From assembly GCF_014648875.1 (NCBI RefSeq), contig NZ_BMRY01000006.1:248001-312000 (forward strand): a stretch of 64,000 nt of DNA, given 5' to 3'. The translations under genes were made by a program, and so were the position numbers. This DNA is from Streptomyces parvus. GTDB taxonomy: Bacteria > Actinomycetota > Actinomycetes > Streptomycetales > Streptomycetaceae. Under the pieces are notes generated by a model that saw only the letters and a list, made by a program, of their open reading frames with translations, was not told the DNA's origin and searched no databases. Shown here one piece after another: positions 7,339-15,245 of this stretch (positions within the stretch are counted from its first letter, which is position 1; each line of letters opens with the position of its first letter).

Positions 7339-8709
7339 ATGAGTAGTGTCGCGGTGGTGCTGTTCACCTCCGACCTGCGTCTGCACGACAATCCGGTGCT
7401 GCGTGCCGCCCTGGGGGACGCGGACGAGGTCGTCCCGCTGTTCGTGCGGGACGACGCCGTCCACCGGGCCGGGTTCGACGCGCCGAACCGGCTGGCGTTC
7501 CTCGCGGACTGTCTGGCGGATCTGGATGCCGGACTCCGTGACCGCGACGGCAGACTGATCGTGCGGCGGGGCGAGATCGCCCGCGAGGTGAAACGGGTCG
7601 TCGAGCAGACCGGGGCCAACTCCGTGCACATCGCCGCCGGGGTCAGCGGGTACGCGGCACAGCGCGAGGAGCGCGTCCGGGAGGCCCTCGCGGGCACCGG
7701 CTGCGCTCTGCGCGTCCATGACGCGGTGGTCACCGCGCTCGCTCCGGGCCGGGTGGTCCCGACGGGCGGCAAGGACCACTTCGCGGTGTTCACCCCGTAC
7801 TTCCGCCGTTGGGAGGCGGAGGGAGTACGGGGCACACTGGCCGCTCCCCGCACGGTCCGGGTGCCCGACGGCGTGTCCGGCGACGCGCTCCCGGACCGGG
7901 ACACGATCAAGAACCTCTCCCCCGGCCTCGCGCGCGGCGGCGAGGAGGCGGGCCGCAAGCTGGTGACGTCCTGGCTGCACGGCCCCATGGCCGGCTACGA
8001 GGACGGCCACGACGATCTGGCCGGCGACGCGACGTCCCGGCTCTCCCCGCATCTGCACTTCGGTACGGTCTCCGCCGCCGAACTGGCCAACCGGGCACGG
8101 GAGAAGGGCGGCCCCGGCGGCGAGGCCTTCGTGCGGCAGCTGGCCTGGCGCGACTTCCACCACCAGGTCCTCGCCGCCCGGCCCGACGCCTCCTGGTCCG
8201 ACTACCGGCCGCGCCACGACCGGTGGCGCTCCGACGAGGACGAGATCGAGGCCTGGAAGTCCGGGCGCACGGGCTATCCGCTGGTGGACGCGGCGATGCG
8301 GCAGCTCGCGCACGAGGGCTGGATGCACAACCGGGGCCGGATGCTGGCCGCGAGCTTCCTCACGAAGACCCTGTACGTGGACTGGCGGGTGGGCGCACGG
8401 CACTTCCTGGACCTGCTGGTCGACGGGGACGTGGCGAACAACCAGCTCAACTGGCAGTGGGTGGCGGGCACCGGCACCGACACCCGCCCCAACCGGGTCC
8501 TGAACCCGGTGATCCAGGGCAAGCGCTTCGACCCGGACGGCGCTTACGTACGGCGGTGGGTGCCGGAGCTGGCCGAGGTGGAGGGGCCCGCGATCCACGA
8601 ACCCTGGAAGCTGGAGGGCCTGGACCGGGCGGGCGTCGACTATCCCGACCCGGTGGTGGACCTGGCCGAGGCACGGTCCCGCTTCGAACGCGCGCGCGGC
8701 CTGGACTGA
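7339..8709 (+). CDS. phr: Deoxyribodipyrimidine photolyase (CPD class I)
   Basis: Photolyase repairs UV-induced cyclobutane pyrimidine dimers with light, using FAD and an antenna cofactor. The 456-residue product has an N-terminal alpha/beta antenna domain (VVLFTSDLRLHDNPVLRAAL). The C-terminal FAD-binding domain contains LSPHLHFGTVS, WRDFHHQVLAARP, TGYPLVDAAMRQL, MHNRGRML and DGDVANNQLNWQWVAGTGTD. ATG 7339 lies 39 bases after rskA behind GGGAG, so it is probably the third gene of the sigK-rskA transcript. Photolyase genes also sit in the RpoE-ChrR singlet-oxygen regulon of Rhodobacter, which fits a light-stress role. Confidence 0.93.
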   Translation: MSSVAVVLFTSDLRLHDNPVLRAALGDADEVVPLFVRDDAVHRAGFDAPNRLAFLADCLADLDAGLRDRDGRLIVRRGEIAREVKRVVEQTGANSVHIAAGVSGYAAQREERVREALAGTGCALRVHDAVVTALAPGRVVPTGGKDHFAVFTPYFRRWEAEGVRGTLAAPRTVRVPDGVSGDALPDRDTIKNLSPGLARGGEEAGRKLVTSWLHGPMAGYEDGHDDLAGDATSRLSPHLHFGTVSAAELANRAREKGGPGGEAFVRQLAWRDFHHQVLAARPDASWSDYRPRHDRWRSDEDEIEAWKSGRTGYPLVDAAMRQLAHEGWMHNRGRMLAASFLTKTLYVDWRVGARHFLDLLVDGDVANNQLNWQWVAGTGTDTRPNRVLNPVIQGKRFDPDGAYVRRWVPELAEVEGPAIHEPWKLEGLDRAGVDYPDPVVDLAEARSRFERARGLD

Positions 8710-8721
8710 CCGTACGACCAC

Positions 8722-8767
8722 CCGGAAGGGGCCTGTTCCGCAGCCGCGCGGAACAGGCCCCTTCCGG
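8722..8767. terminator. Bidirectional terminator between convergent phr and the DUF1295 gene
   Basis: A perfect 19-bp stem (CCGGAAGGGGCCTGTTCCG and complement) with an 8-base loop lies 13 bases after the phr stop and 4 bases before the end of the leftward DUF1295 gene, so it can serve both transcripts. Confidence 0.85.
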
Positions 8768-8771
8768 TGTC

Positions 8772-9575
8772 TCACGCCCGGCGCGGCGGCCGCGGGAAGA
8801 AGCCGCTCGTCCGGGCCCGGTACTCGGCGAACCCGGGCCGGTCGGCCATATGACGCTCCAGCAGGGCCGCGCCGCTGCCCTTGGTCAGCAGGAAGCTCAT
8901 CACCAGCGGGGCGACGACGGTCGCGGCAGCGGCGGCCGGCGCCTGGCAGACGAAGACGAAGAGGCCCCACCAGACGCAGAAGTCGCCGAAGTAGTTCGGA
9001 TGGCGGGTCCAGGACCACAGCCCCCGGTCCATGATCTTCCCCTTGTTGGCGGGGTCGGCCTTGAACCGGGCGAGCTGGGCGTCACCGATCGCCTCGAAGG
9101 CCAGCCCGACCGCCCACAGCAGCACCCCCGCCCAGGCCCACCAGGCGAGCGGCGCGGTGAGGTACTGCGCGGCCTGCACCGGGAGCGAGACGAGCCAGAC
9201 CAGCGCGCCCTGGAGCAGATACACCTTGCGCAGGGCGTACAGCTGGGGGTTGCCGGGGGCCTTGGCCAGCATCTTCTCGTAACGCGGGTCCTCGCCGTGG
9301 CCCCTCCCGCGCCGCCCGATGTGGATCGCGAGGCGCAGCCCCCAGATCACGGTCAGCGCGGTGACGAGCAGTCGGCGGCCGTCGTCGCCCTCGCCCGCCG
9401 AGAGGGCGTAGGAGACCAGGGCGACGACGGCGAACCCGAGCCCCCAGGCGATGTCGACGATCCGGTGCACCCCCTTGTTCAGGGCGACGGCGAAGGTGAC
9501 GAGCATGACGCCGAGGGCGGCGACGGCCGCGCCCGCGAGCCCGCTCGCGAACGCGTCCCAGGCGAAGCCGCTCAT
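8772..9575 (-). CDS. DUF1295 membrane protein, steroid-reductase-like (Rv0446c type)
   Basis: The 267-residue integral membrane protein has ~6 hydrophobic segments. The DUF1295 / isoprenylcysteine-methyltransferase-like signature is near the C-terminus: DRGLWSWTRHPNYFGDFCVW and then RPGFAEYRARTSGFFPRPPR. Relatives reduce or modify double bonds in lipids or sterols with NAD(P)H, but the substrate here is not known. It is the last of five genes joined by 4-base overlaps: the ATG at 9575 overlaps the TGA of the methyltransferase upstream. In M. tuberculosis the equivalent gene adjoins sigK. I infer a role in finishing the modified fatty acyl chain made by the upstream enzymes. Confidence 0.85.
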   Translation of the reverse strand: MSGFAWDAFASGLAGAAVAALGVMLVTFAVALNKGVHRIVDIAWGLGFAVVALVSYALSAGEGDDGRRLLVTALTVIWGLRLAIHIGRRGRGHGEDPRYEKMLAKAPGNPQLYALRKVYLLQGALVWLVSLPVQAAQYLTAPLAWWAWAGVLLWAVGLAFEAIGDAQLARFKADPANKGKIMDRGLWSWTRHPNYFGDFCVWWGLFVFVCQAPAAAAATVVAPLVMSFLLTKGSGAALLERHMADRPGFAEYRARTSGFFPRPPRRA

Positions 9576-10924
9576 CGCTGCCCCGCGGGACCGGCCGGTG
9601 CGTACCAGTCGCGCCGGGTGGCGGGCATCGCGGCGGAGCCGACCGGGTCGGGCCGTACGGACAGGATCTGGTCGACGCCCATCCGCCGCTCCTCGAACGC
9701 GAGCGCGCCGCCGACGAGATAGAGCCGCCACACCCGCGCGGTCTCCTCCCCCACCATGGCGACGAACTCGGCCCAGCGCTCCTCCAGGGTGCGCCGCCAG
9801 GCCTCCACCGTCCACACGTAGTGCTCGCGCAGGGATTCGACGTCGCGGACCTCCAGCCCCGAGCCCTCCAGCAGGGCGACGGTCTCGCCGAGCGGCCGCA
9901 TGTGCATGTCGGGGGCGATGTAGGACTCGATGAACGCGCCGCCGCCAGGAGCGGTCGTACCGCGTGACATCTGCTGGACCATGGCCCGGCCCTGCGGCCG
10001 GAGGGCGTCGTGCAGGATCCGGGTGAACGCCGGATACTCGGCGTCCCCGACGTGTTCGCCCATCTCGATGGTGGAGACGGCGTCGTACGCGCCCCGGGTC
10101 CCGGACCGGTCCGCGATGTCCCGGTAGTCGATGTTCAGCACCTCGACGAGCTCGCCGAGCCCACGGCTTTCGACCTGCTGCCGTACGTACGCGGCCTGTT
10201 CGGCGGCGAGAGTGACGGCGGTGACGCGGACACCGTGGTGCTCGGCCGCGTACAGGGTCAGCGAACCCCAGCCGCAGCCGATGTCCAGCAGCCGTGCGCC
10301 GGGCCGCAGTCCGAGCTTGCGGCAGATCAGCTCCAGCTTGTCGCGCTGGGCGTCGGCCGGGCCGTAGCCGGGTGCGTCGCTGGTCCAGTAGCCGCAGGAG
10401 TACGCCATCGTGTCGTCGAGGAGCAGGGCGTAGAAGGCGTTGGACAGGTCGTAGTGGTGGCTGATCGCCGCCCGGTCGCGGGCCTTGCTGTGCAGTTCCC
10501 CGCGCAGTCCCGCGCGGGCGGCGGGCACCGGCGGCCGGGGGCCGACCGCGCCGAGGCGCAGGGCGAGGCCGGCCGCCTTGACGCGGTCGGCGAGGGCGGG
10601 CGCGGGAGCGGTGAGGCCGCGTTCGCGGACGGCGCGGCGCATGGCGCGCAGCCCGTCGGCGAGGTCGGCGTCGAGGTCGATGTCACCGGTGATGTAGGCC
10701 TCGGCGAGGCCGAGTTCGCCCGGCTCCCACAGCAGGCGGCGCAGCGCTCTGCGGGTCCGCACATGGACGGTGGGGGCGTCCCGCGGTCCGGTCTCGCTGC
10801 CGTCCCACATCCGTACCCGGACCGGCAGTCCGCCGCCGAGGAACCGCTCGATCAGCGGTTCGACGCGCTGGGCGGCCCCGGTCGGGGTGCGCCGGGCGGG
10901 CGGCCTGGTGGCGGAGGTGGTCAC
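9572..10924 (-). CDS. SAM-dependent methyltransferase, cyclopropane-fatty-acyl-phospholipid synthase family (second paralogue)
   Basis: The 450-residue protein has the CFA-synthase fold: ISHHYDLSNAFYALLLDDTM, the SAM-binding loop RLLDIGCGWGSL, STIEMGEHVGD at the active site and an aromatic-rich C-terminus. It carries YSCGYW like classical CFA synthases, whereas the paralogue encoded upstream has YSSAVF. The N-terminal ~150 residues (SCP2-like, with GDIDLDADLADGL) are also typical. Products could be cyclopropane or methyl-branched acyl chains on phospholipids. GTG 10924 overlaps the previous stop (GTGA), with GAGGAG upstream. The mycobacterial locus has only one such methyltransferase here, so the second copy is an addition. 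Confidence 0.85.
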   Translation of the reverse strand: MTTSATRPPARRTPTGAAQRVEPLIERFLGGGLPVRVRMWDGSETGPRDAPTVHVRTRRALRRLLWEPGELGLAEAYITGDIDLDADLADGLRAMRRAVRERGLTAPAPALADRVKAAGLALRLGAVGPRPPVPAARAGLRGELHSKARDRAAISHHYDLSNAFYALLLDDTMAYSCGYWTSDAPGYGPADAQRDKLELICRKLGLRPGARLLDIGCGWGSLTLYAAEHHGVRVTAVTLAAEQAAYVRQQVESRGLGELVEVLNIDYRDIADRSGTRGAYDAVSTIEMGEHVGDAEYPAFTRILHDALRPQGRAMVQQMSRGTTAPGGGAFIESYIAPDMHMRPLGETVALLEGSGLEVRDVESLREHYVWTVEAWRRTLEERWAEFVAMVGEETARVWRLYLVGGALAFEERRMGVDQILSVRPDPVGSAAMPATRRDWYAPAGPAGQR

Positions 10925-12186
10925 GCGGTCTCCTCACGGGTCAGCAGCAGTTGCTGCACATCGAGATAGCCGGAGCGGAAGCCCGCTTCGGAGTAGGCGA
11001 GGTAGAAGGTCCACATCCGGCGGAAGACGGCGTCGAAGCCGAGGGCGTCGACCTCGGCGGTCCGCTCGGTGAACCGCTCGCGCCACAGCCGGAGCGTCTC
11101 GGCGTAGTGCGCGCCGAACCGGATGCGCTGGGTGGTGCGCAGCCGGGTGTGGCCGGTGGTGATCCGCTCGACGGCCTCGGTGGAGGGCAGCAGTCCACCG
11201 GGGAAGATGTACTTGTGGATCCACGTGTACGTGGAGCGGCTGGCGCGCAGCCGGTCGTCGGGCATGGTGATGGCCTGGAGAGCGATCCGGCCGCCGGGGG
11301 CGAGCAGCCGGTCCAGGGTCTGGAAGTAGACCGGCCAGAACTCCTCGCCGACCGCCTCGATCATCTCGACGCTGACGATCGCGTCGTAGTCGCCGGTGAC
11401 CTGGCGGTAGTCGCTCAGCCGTACCTCGACGCGGTCCTCGAACCCGGCTTCGCGGATGCGGGCCCGGGCCAGTTCGCGCTGTTCGGCGGAGAGGGTGACG
11501 GTGGTGACCCGGGCGCCGCGGGCGGCCGCGCGGATGGCCAGTTCGCCCCAGCCGGTGCCGATCTCCAGCAGCCGGGTGCCGTCGGTGACCCCGGCGGCGT
11601 CGAGCAGCCGGTCGATCTTGCGGTGCTGGGCGGCGGGCAGCAGGTCGTGTGCGGCGGGGAAGCCGCGGAAGACGGCGGAGGAGTAGGAGAGCGTCTCGTC
11701 GAGGAAGAGGGCGAACAGATCGTTGGACAGGTCGTAGTGGTGGCTGATGTTGTCCCGGGAGCCCTCGGGGGTGTTCATCTGCGCGGCGGGCCTGCGCAGA
11801 TGCCAGATGCCGCGCAGGCGTTGCAGGGAGCGGGGGACGAGGTCGGCGGCGTTGTCGGCGAGGACGGTCAGCACGGCGACGAGGTCGGGCGCGTCCCACT
11901 CGCCGGCCATGTAGGACTCGCCGAAGCCGATGAGTCCGCTCGCCCCGATCCGCCGGAAGAAGGCGTCGGGGTCGCGGATGTCCATGAGCGGCCCGCCGAG
12001 GCCGATGTCGCCTCGGCCCGCGAGCCGGGCGCGCAGGGGGAGCCGGCCGAGCGCGCGGCGGACGATGCGTTCGGCGACGGCGGTCCGGGCGCGGGAGACC
12101 CGGGGCAGGGTGACGATGTCGGGCCAGCGTTCCGGGTCGGTCCCGGGGGTGTGCTCTGCCGGCAGCGCCGAAGTGGGAGCGGTCAC
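10921..12186 (-). CDS. ufaA1: UfaA1-like SAM-dependent fatty-acyl methyltransferase (CFA synthase family)
   Basis: The 421-residue enzyme has ISHHYDLSNDLFALFLDETL, the SAM-binding loop RLLEIGTGWGEL, VSVEMIEAVGEEFWPVY at the active site and the family motif YIFPGGLLPS. The position next to DUF1365, DUF1295 and an FAD oxidoreductase matches M. tuberculosis ufaA1 (Rv0447c). That enzyme has been linked to methyl addition on oleoyl phospholipid in tuberculostearic acid synthesis. GTG 12186 overlaps the DUF1365 stop. Whether this copy makes a methylene, methyl or cyclopropane product cannot be decided from sequence alone. Confidence 0.82.
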   Translation of the reverse strand: MTAPTSALPAEHTPGTDPERWPDIVTLPRVSRARTAVAERIVRRALGRLPLRARLAGRGDIGLGGPLMDIRDPDAFFRRIGASGLIGFGESYMAGEWDAPDLVAVLTVLADNAADLVPRSLQRLRGIWHLRRPAAQMNTPEGSRDNISHHYDLSNDLFALFLDETLSYSSAVFRGFPAAHDLLPAAQHRKIDRLLDAAGVTDGTRLLEIGTGWGELAIRAAARGARVTTVTLSAEQRELARARIREAGFEDRVEVRLSDYRQVTGDYDAIVSVEMIEAVGEEFWPVYFQTLDRLLAPGGRIALQAITMPDDRLRASRSTYTWIHKYIFPGGLLPSTEAVERITTGHTRLRTTQRIRFGAHYAETLRLWRERFTERTAEVDALGFDAVFRRMWTFYLAYSEAGFRSGYLDVQQLLLTREETA

Positions 12187-12905
12187 TGCATGCCTTCCTG
12201 TGTGCGGTGCGGGGGACGGGGTTGCACGGGGAGCCCGCGCAGGTAGAGCCGGATGCCGTGCAGGCGGATCGCGGCGGAAACGAGGACGGTGGAGAGAGGG
12301 TGGCGCAGGGCGAGACGCACCAGCTCGCGGGGGGTGGCCGGTCTGCGCCTGCCGTGTACGGTCGCGGTGAACGGGCGGCCCCCCTCGCGCTCCAGGTGGA
12401 CGCTCAGGTCGAGCCGGGACCCGGGTTCGGGCAGCCGCATCCGGTAGCCGCCGTCCACGGGGAAGAACGGCGAGACGTAGAACTCCTTGCCGGTCACGGC
12501 ACGGTCATTCCCGTCGGGACGCAGGAGATAGCCGTGCCGTCCGCCGTACGTGTTGTGCACCTCGGCGACGACGCAGAGGGGACTGCCGTCGGCGCGGTGG
12601 CACCAGTAGACGGTGATCGGGTTGAAGACGTACCCGAACACCCGGGCCTGGGTGAGCATGGTGACGGTGCCGTCGCCCAGCTCCACGCCCCGGGCCCGCA
12701 GGAAGCGTTCGAGCCCGGCCCGGATGGTGGGGGCGGTGCCGCCGAAGTGGTCGCGGGCATCGAACCGGGCCAGCGGGCGCAGGGCGCGCGGCAGCCGGGG
12801 CGGCCGGTCGGGGTCGATCAGCCACAGGTAGGTCCGGTGCCGGAGCGCGTACTTCGTCGGCCGGTTCCGTACGTGCGTGATCGTGCACGGGTAGAGGGCG
12901 CTCAC
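12183..12905 (-). CDS. DUF1365 family protein (Rv0448c type)
   Basis: The 240-residue protein is of unknown biochemical function. It begins SALYPCTITHVRNRPTKYAL and contains FGYVFNPITVYWCHRADGS, the most conserved DUF1365 segment, followed by VVAEVHNTYGGRHGYLL and FYVSPFFPVDGGYRMR. DUF1365 genes almost always lie between an FAD-dependent oxidoreductase and a CFA-type methyltransferase, as here, so a role in the same lipid modification is a fair inference. The GTG at 12905 overlaps the TGA of the FAD gene; GTG 12908 is an equal alternative. GGGGGTGAGG upstream is a plausible ribosome-binding site. Confidence 0.85.
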   Translation of the reverse strand: MSALYPCTITHVRNRPTKYALRHRTYLWLIDPDRPPRLPRALRPLARFDARDHFGGTAPTIRAGLERFLRARGVELGDGTVTMLTQARVFGYVFNPITVYWCHRADGSPLCVVAEVHNTYGGRHGYLLRPDGNDRAVTGKEFYVSPFFPVDGGYRMRLPEPGSRLDLSVHLEREGGRPFTATVHGRRRPATPRELVRLALRHPLSTVLVSAAIRLHGIRLYLRGLPVQPRPPHRTQEGMQ

Positions 12906-14185
12906 CACCTCACCCCCAGGGCGGCGGCGGCCTCGACCCCCGAACGGCAACCGTCCTCGTGGAAGCCCCAGCCGTGGTACGCCCCCGCGTAGGCGGTGAC
13001 GGGACCGGACAGGGTGTGCAGCCGGGCCTGGGCCGCGACCGACTCCGGGGTGTAGACGGGGTGCTCGTAGACCATGCGGGCGCGGACGGTGTCCGGGTCG
13101 ACCCGGTCGGCGCCGTTCAGCGTGACGACGAAGGTGTCCGGGGCGTCCAGACGCTGGAGCCGGTTCATGTCGTAGCTGACGGTGACCCGGTCGGCGTCGG
13201 CGGCGCACGAGGGCATCAGGTAGTTCCAGGAGGCCCTGGCTCCTCGGGCGCGGGGAAGCAGCGTGGTGTCCGTGTGCAGCAGGGTCGGGTTGCGGGAGTA
13301 CCGGAACGCGCCGAGCGTGCTGCGCTCGGCGTCGGTCGGGTCGGCGAGCATCCGCAGCGCCTGGTCGGGGTGGGTGGCGATGACGACGGAGTCGTACGAG
13401 GTGGTCGTGCCGTCCTCGGTGGTCACGTCGACGCCGTCCGCGTGCCGGGTGACGGCGCGGACCGGGGTGGCGGTGCGCACGGCGGCGAGCTGCTTGACGA
13501 CAAGGTCGACGTAAGCGCGCGAGCCGCCGGTGACGGTGCGCCAGACCGGGGAGCCGCTGACGGTGAGCATGCCGTGGTGGTCGAGGAACCGGAAGAGGTA
13601 GCGGGCCGGGTAGCGCAGGGCGGTGACCGGGTCGCAGGACCAGACGGCGGAGACCATGGGCGTCAGGAAGTGGGCGTGGAAGTACGGCGAGAAGCGTCCG
13701 CGCCGGGCGAACTCCCCCAGCGTCATCCCGCTCTCCCCGCTCGCCCCGTTCTCCGGGAGCGCGAGCAGGGCCCGGGCGGCACGGTGGAAGCGCGGCACCT
13801 CGGCGAGCATCCGCAGATAGGGGCCGCGCACGGCGGAGCGCGGCTGCGCGAAGAGCCCGGCGGGCCCACGGGCTCCGGCGTACTCCAGACCGCACCCCTC
13901 GCACCGTACGGACATCGACATCTCGGCCTCCTGGGTGGCGACGCCCAGTTCGTCGAAGAGCCGCAGCAGGTGGGGGTAGGTCCGCCGGTTGTGCACGATG
14001 AACCCGGAGTCGACACGGTGGACCCGGCCGTCGGACGCGCCCAGCTCGTGGGTGTGGGCGTGGCCGCCGACGCGGTCGTCCGCTTCGTACAGCGTCACCT
14101 CATGAGCGTCGCGGAGAACGTGGGCCGCGGTCAGTCCCGCCACTCCCGCTCCCACCACGGCCGTACGCCGCCGTTCCCCTGCCAT
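12902..14185 (-). CDS. FAD-dependent oxidoreductase of the amine-oxidase type (Rv0449c type)
   Basis: The 427-residue flavoprotein has an N-terminal dinucleotide-binding fold (TAVVGAGVAGLTAAHVLRD, then ADDRVGGHAHTHEL) and a C-terminal substrate cap. It is classed with NAD(P)-binding amine oxidase-like proteins found next to CFA methyltransferases. A desaturase- or saturase-like action on lipid acyl chains is plausible but unproven. ATG 14185 follows GGAGGGAG. It is first in the five-gene leftward operon and has a predicted SigK promoter 60-88 bases upstream, divergent from the fasciclin gene. Confidence 0.88.
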   Translation of the reverse strand: MAGERRRTAVVGAGVAGLTAAHVLRDAHEVTLYEADDRVGGHAHTHELGASDGRVHRVDSGFIVHNRRTYPHLLRLFDELGVATQEAEMSMSVRCEGCGLEYAGARGPAGLFAQPRSAVRGPYLRMLAEVPRFHRAARALLALPENGASGESGMTLGEFARRGRFSPYFHAHFLTPMVSAVWSCDPVTALRYPARYLFRFLDHHGMLTVSGSPVWRTVTGGSRAYVDLVVKQLAAVRTATPVRAVTRHADGVDVTTEDGTTTSYDSVVIATHPDQALRMLADPTDAERSTLGAFRYSRNPTLLHTDTTLLPRARGARASWNYLMPSCAADADRVTVSYDMNRLQRLDAPDTFVVTLNGADRVDPDTVRARMVYEHPVYTPESVAAQARLHTLSGPVTAYAGAYHGWGFHEDGCRSGVEAAAALGVRW

Positions 14186-14244
14186 TCCGGCTCCCTCCGG
14201 TCCTACCGCCTGGTCGGAGCGCTGCTGGAGCGCCCCTCAACCGG

Positions 14245-14273
14245 CATTCGTGGCCGGCGGCCGAGCGGATTGG
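14245..14273 (-). promoter_or_regulatory. Predicted SigK promoter of the FAD-oxidoreductase operon
   Basis: On the minus strand CCAATCC (14273-14267), 15 bases and ACGAATG (14251-14245) match the sigK promoter exactly at -35 and share the CGAAT core at -10. The start codon is 60 bases downstream. It drives the operon that runs to 8772. Confidence 0.7.
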
Positions 14274-14318
14274 TCGATCACCGGATCTGCTCCGAACGAG
14301 TGAATGAAGACCTGGCGA

Positions 14319-14347
14319 CCAATCCGCCGGCCGCCCCGCGCCGAACC
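14319..14347 (+). promoter_or_regulatory. Predicted SigK promoter of the fasciclin lipoprotein gene
   Basis: CCAATCC (14319-14325), 15 bases and CCGAACC (14341-14347) lie 55 bases before the ATG. The -35 element and spacer length are identical to the sigK promoter, with one base changed in the -10. The element pairs back to back with the promoter at 14245-14273. Confidence 0.7.
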
Positions 14348-14402
14348 CCCTGTGTCAGAACAGACAGCTCTCCGCACGACACTTCCGATCCAGGAGAACG
14401 CC

Positions 14403-15050
14403 ATGAACACGCTCCTCTTCCGCCGCGCAGCCGTCGCCGTGTCCGCAGCAGCCGTGCTGCCGCTGGCGCTGACCGCCTGCTCGTCGGACGACTCCTCCAA
14501 GGACTCGGCAGCCGGCTCCACACCCAGCGCGTCCGCGCCGGCGAGCCCCTCGGCCGACGACTCGGCGACCATGAACGAGCCGTTCGGCCCGGCCTGTTCG
14601 TCGGTGCCGAAGGAAGGCGCGGGCTCGTTCGACGGCATGGCGAAGGACCCGGTCGCGACGGCCGCCTCGAACAACGAGGAGCTGTCGACGCTGGTGGCCG
14701 CAGTGAAGCAGGCCGGCCTGGTCGACACGCTCAACAACGCCGAGAACATCACGGTGTTCGCCCCGACGAACGACGCCTTCGCGAAGATCCCGAAGGCCGA
14801 CCTGGACGCGCTGCTGGCGAACAAGGCCGAGCTCACCAAGGTCCTCACCTACCACGTGGTGGGCGAGAAGCTGACGCCGCAGCAGCTGGAGAAGGGGTCC
14901 TTCGACACCCTGGAGAAGAGCAAGCTGACGACGGCCGGCTCGGGCACCGAGTACACCGTGAACGACGACTCGAAGGTCGTCTGCGGCAACGTCCCGACCG
15001 CCAACGCGACGGTCTACATCGTCGACACGGTCCTGATGCCCCCGAAGTAG
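14403..15050 (+). CDS. Fasciclin-domain lipoprotein (MPT83/MPT70-like)
   Basis: The 215-residue protein starts with a lipoprotein signal peptide (MNTLLFRRAAVAVSAAAVLP) and a lipobox LTAC, so it is predicted to be lipid-anchored outside the membrane. A Ser/Asp-rich linker leads to one FAS1 domain (~75-215). It contains SNNEELSTLVAAVKQAGLVD, NITVFAPTNDAFAKIP and LTYHVVGEKLTPQQL. I chose ATG 14403 because it follows AGGAG and gives the signal peptide; an upstream in-frame start would bury it. In mycobacteria the SigK targets mpt70 and mpt83 are FAS1 proteins, which supports the regulon assignment here. Confidence 0.92.
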   Translation: MNTLLFRRAAVAVSAAAVLPLALTACSSDDSSKDSAAGSTPSASAPASPSADDSATMNEPFGPACSSVPKEGAGSFDGMAKDPVATAASNNEELSTLVAAVKQAGLVDTLNNAENITVFAPTNDAFAKIPKADLDALLANKAELTKVLTYHVVGEKLTPQQLEKGSFDTLEKSKLTTAGSGTEYTVNDDSKVVCGNVPTANATVYIVDTVLMPPK

Positions 15051-15069
15051 TCCCCACCGATTCCCCCAT

Positions 15070-15118
15070 CGACGAGGGGCGGGCAGCCGCGGTGCACGCG
15101 GCTGCCCGCCCCTCGTCG
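15070..15118 (+). terminator. Terminator of the fasciclin gene
   Basis: A perfect 21-bp stem beginning CGACGAGGGGCGGGCAGCC with a 7-base loop lies 19 bases after the stop codon. It is one of the longest hairpins in the window. Confidence 0.85.
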
Positions 15119-15245
15119 TACCCGGGAAAAACCGCGCCCGAAATGTACACATAAGCGCTGGATAAGCGCACTATGGAGGTATGGGTGCCTGCCGCACCCC
15201 TCCGCACAGCGGCAGGGCCCGCAGGACCGAAGGAGACGAAAACTC

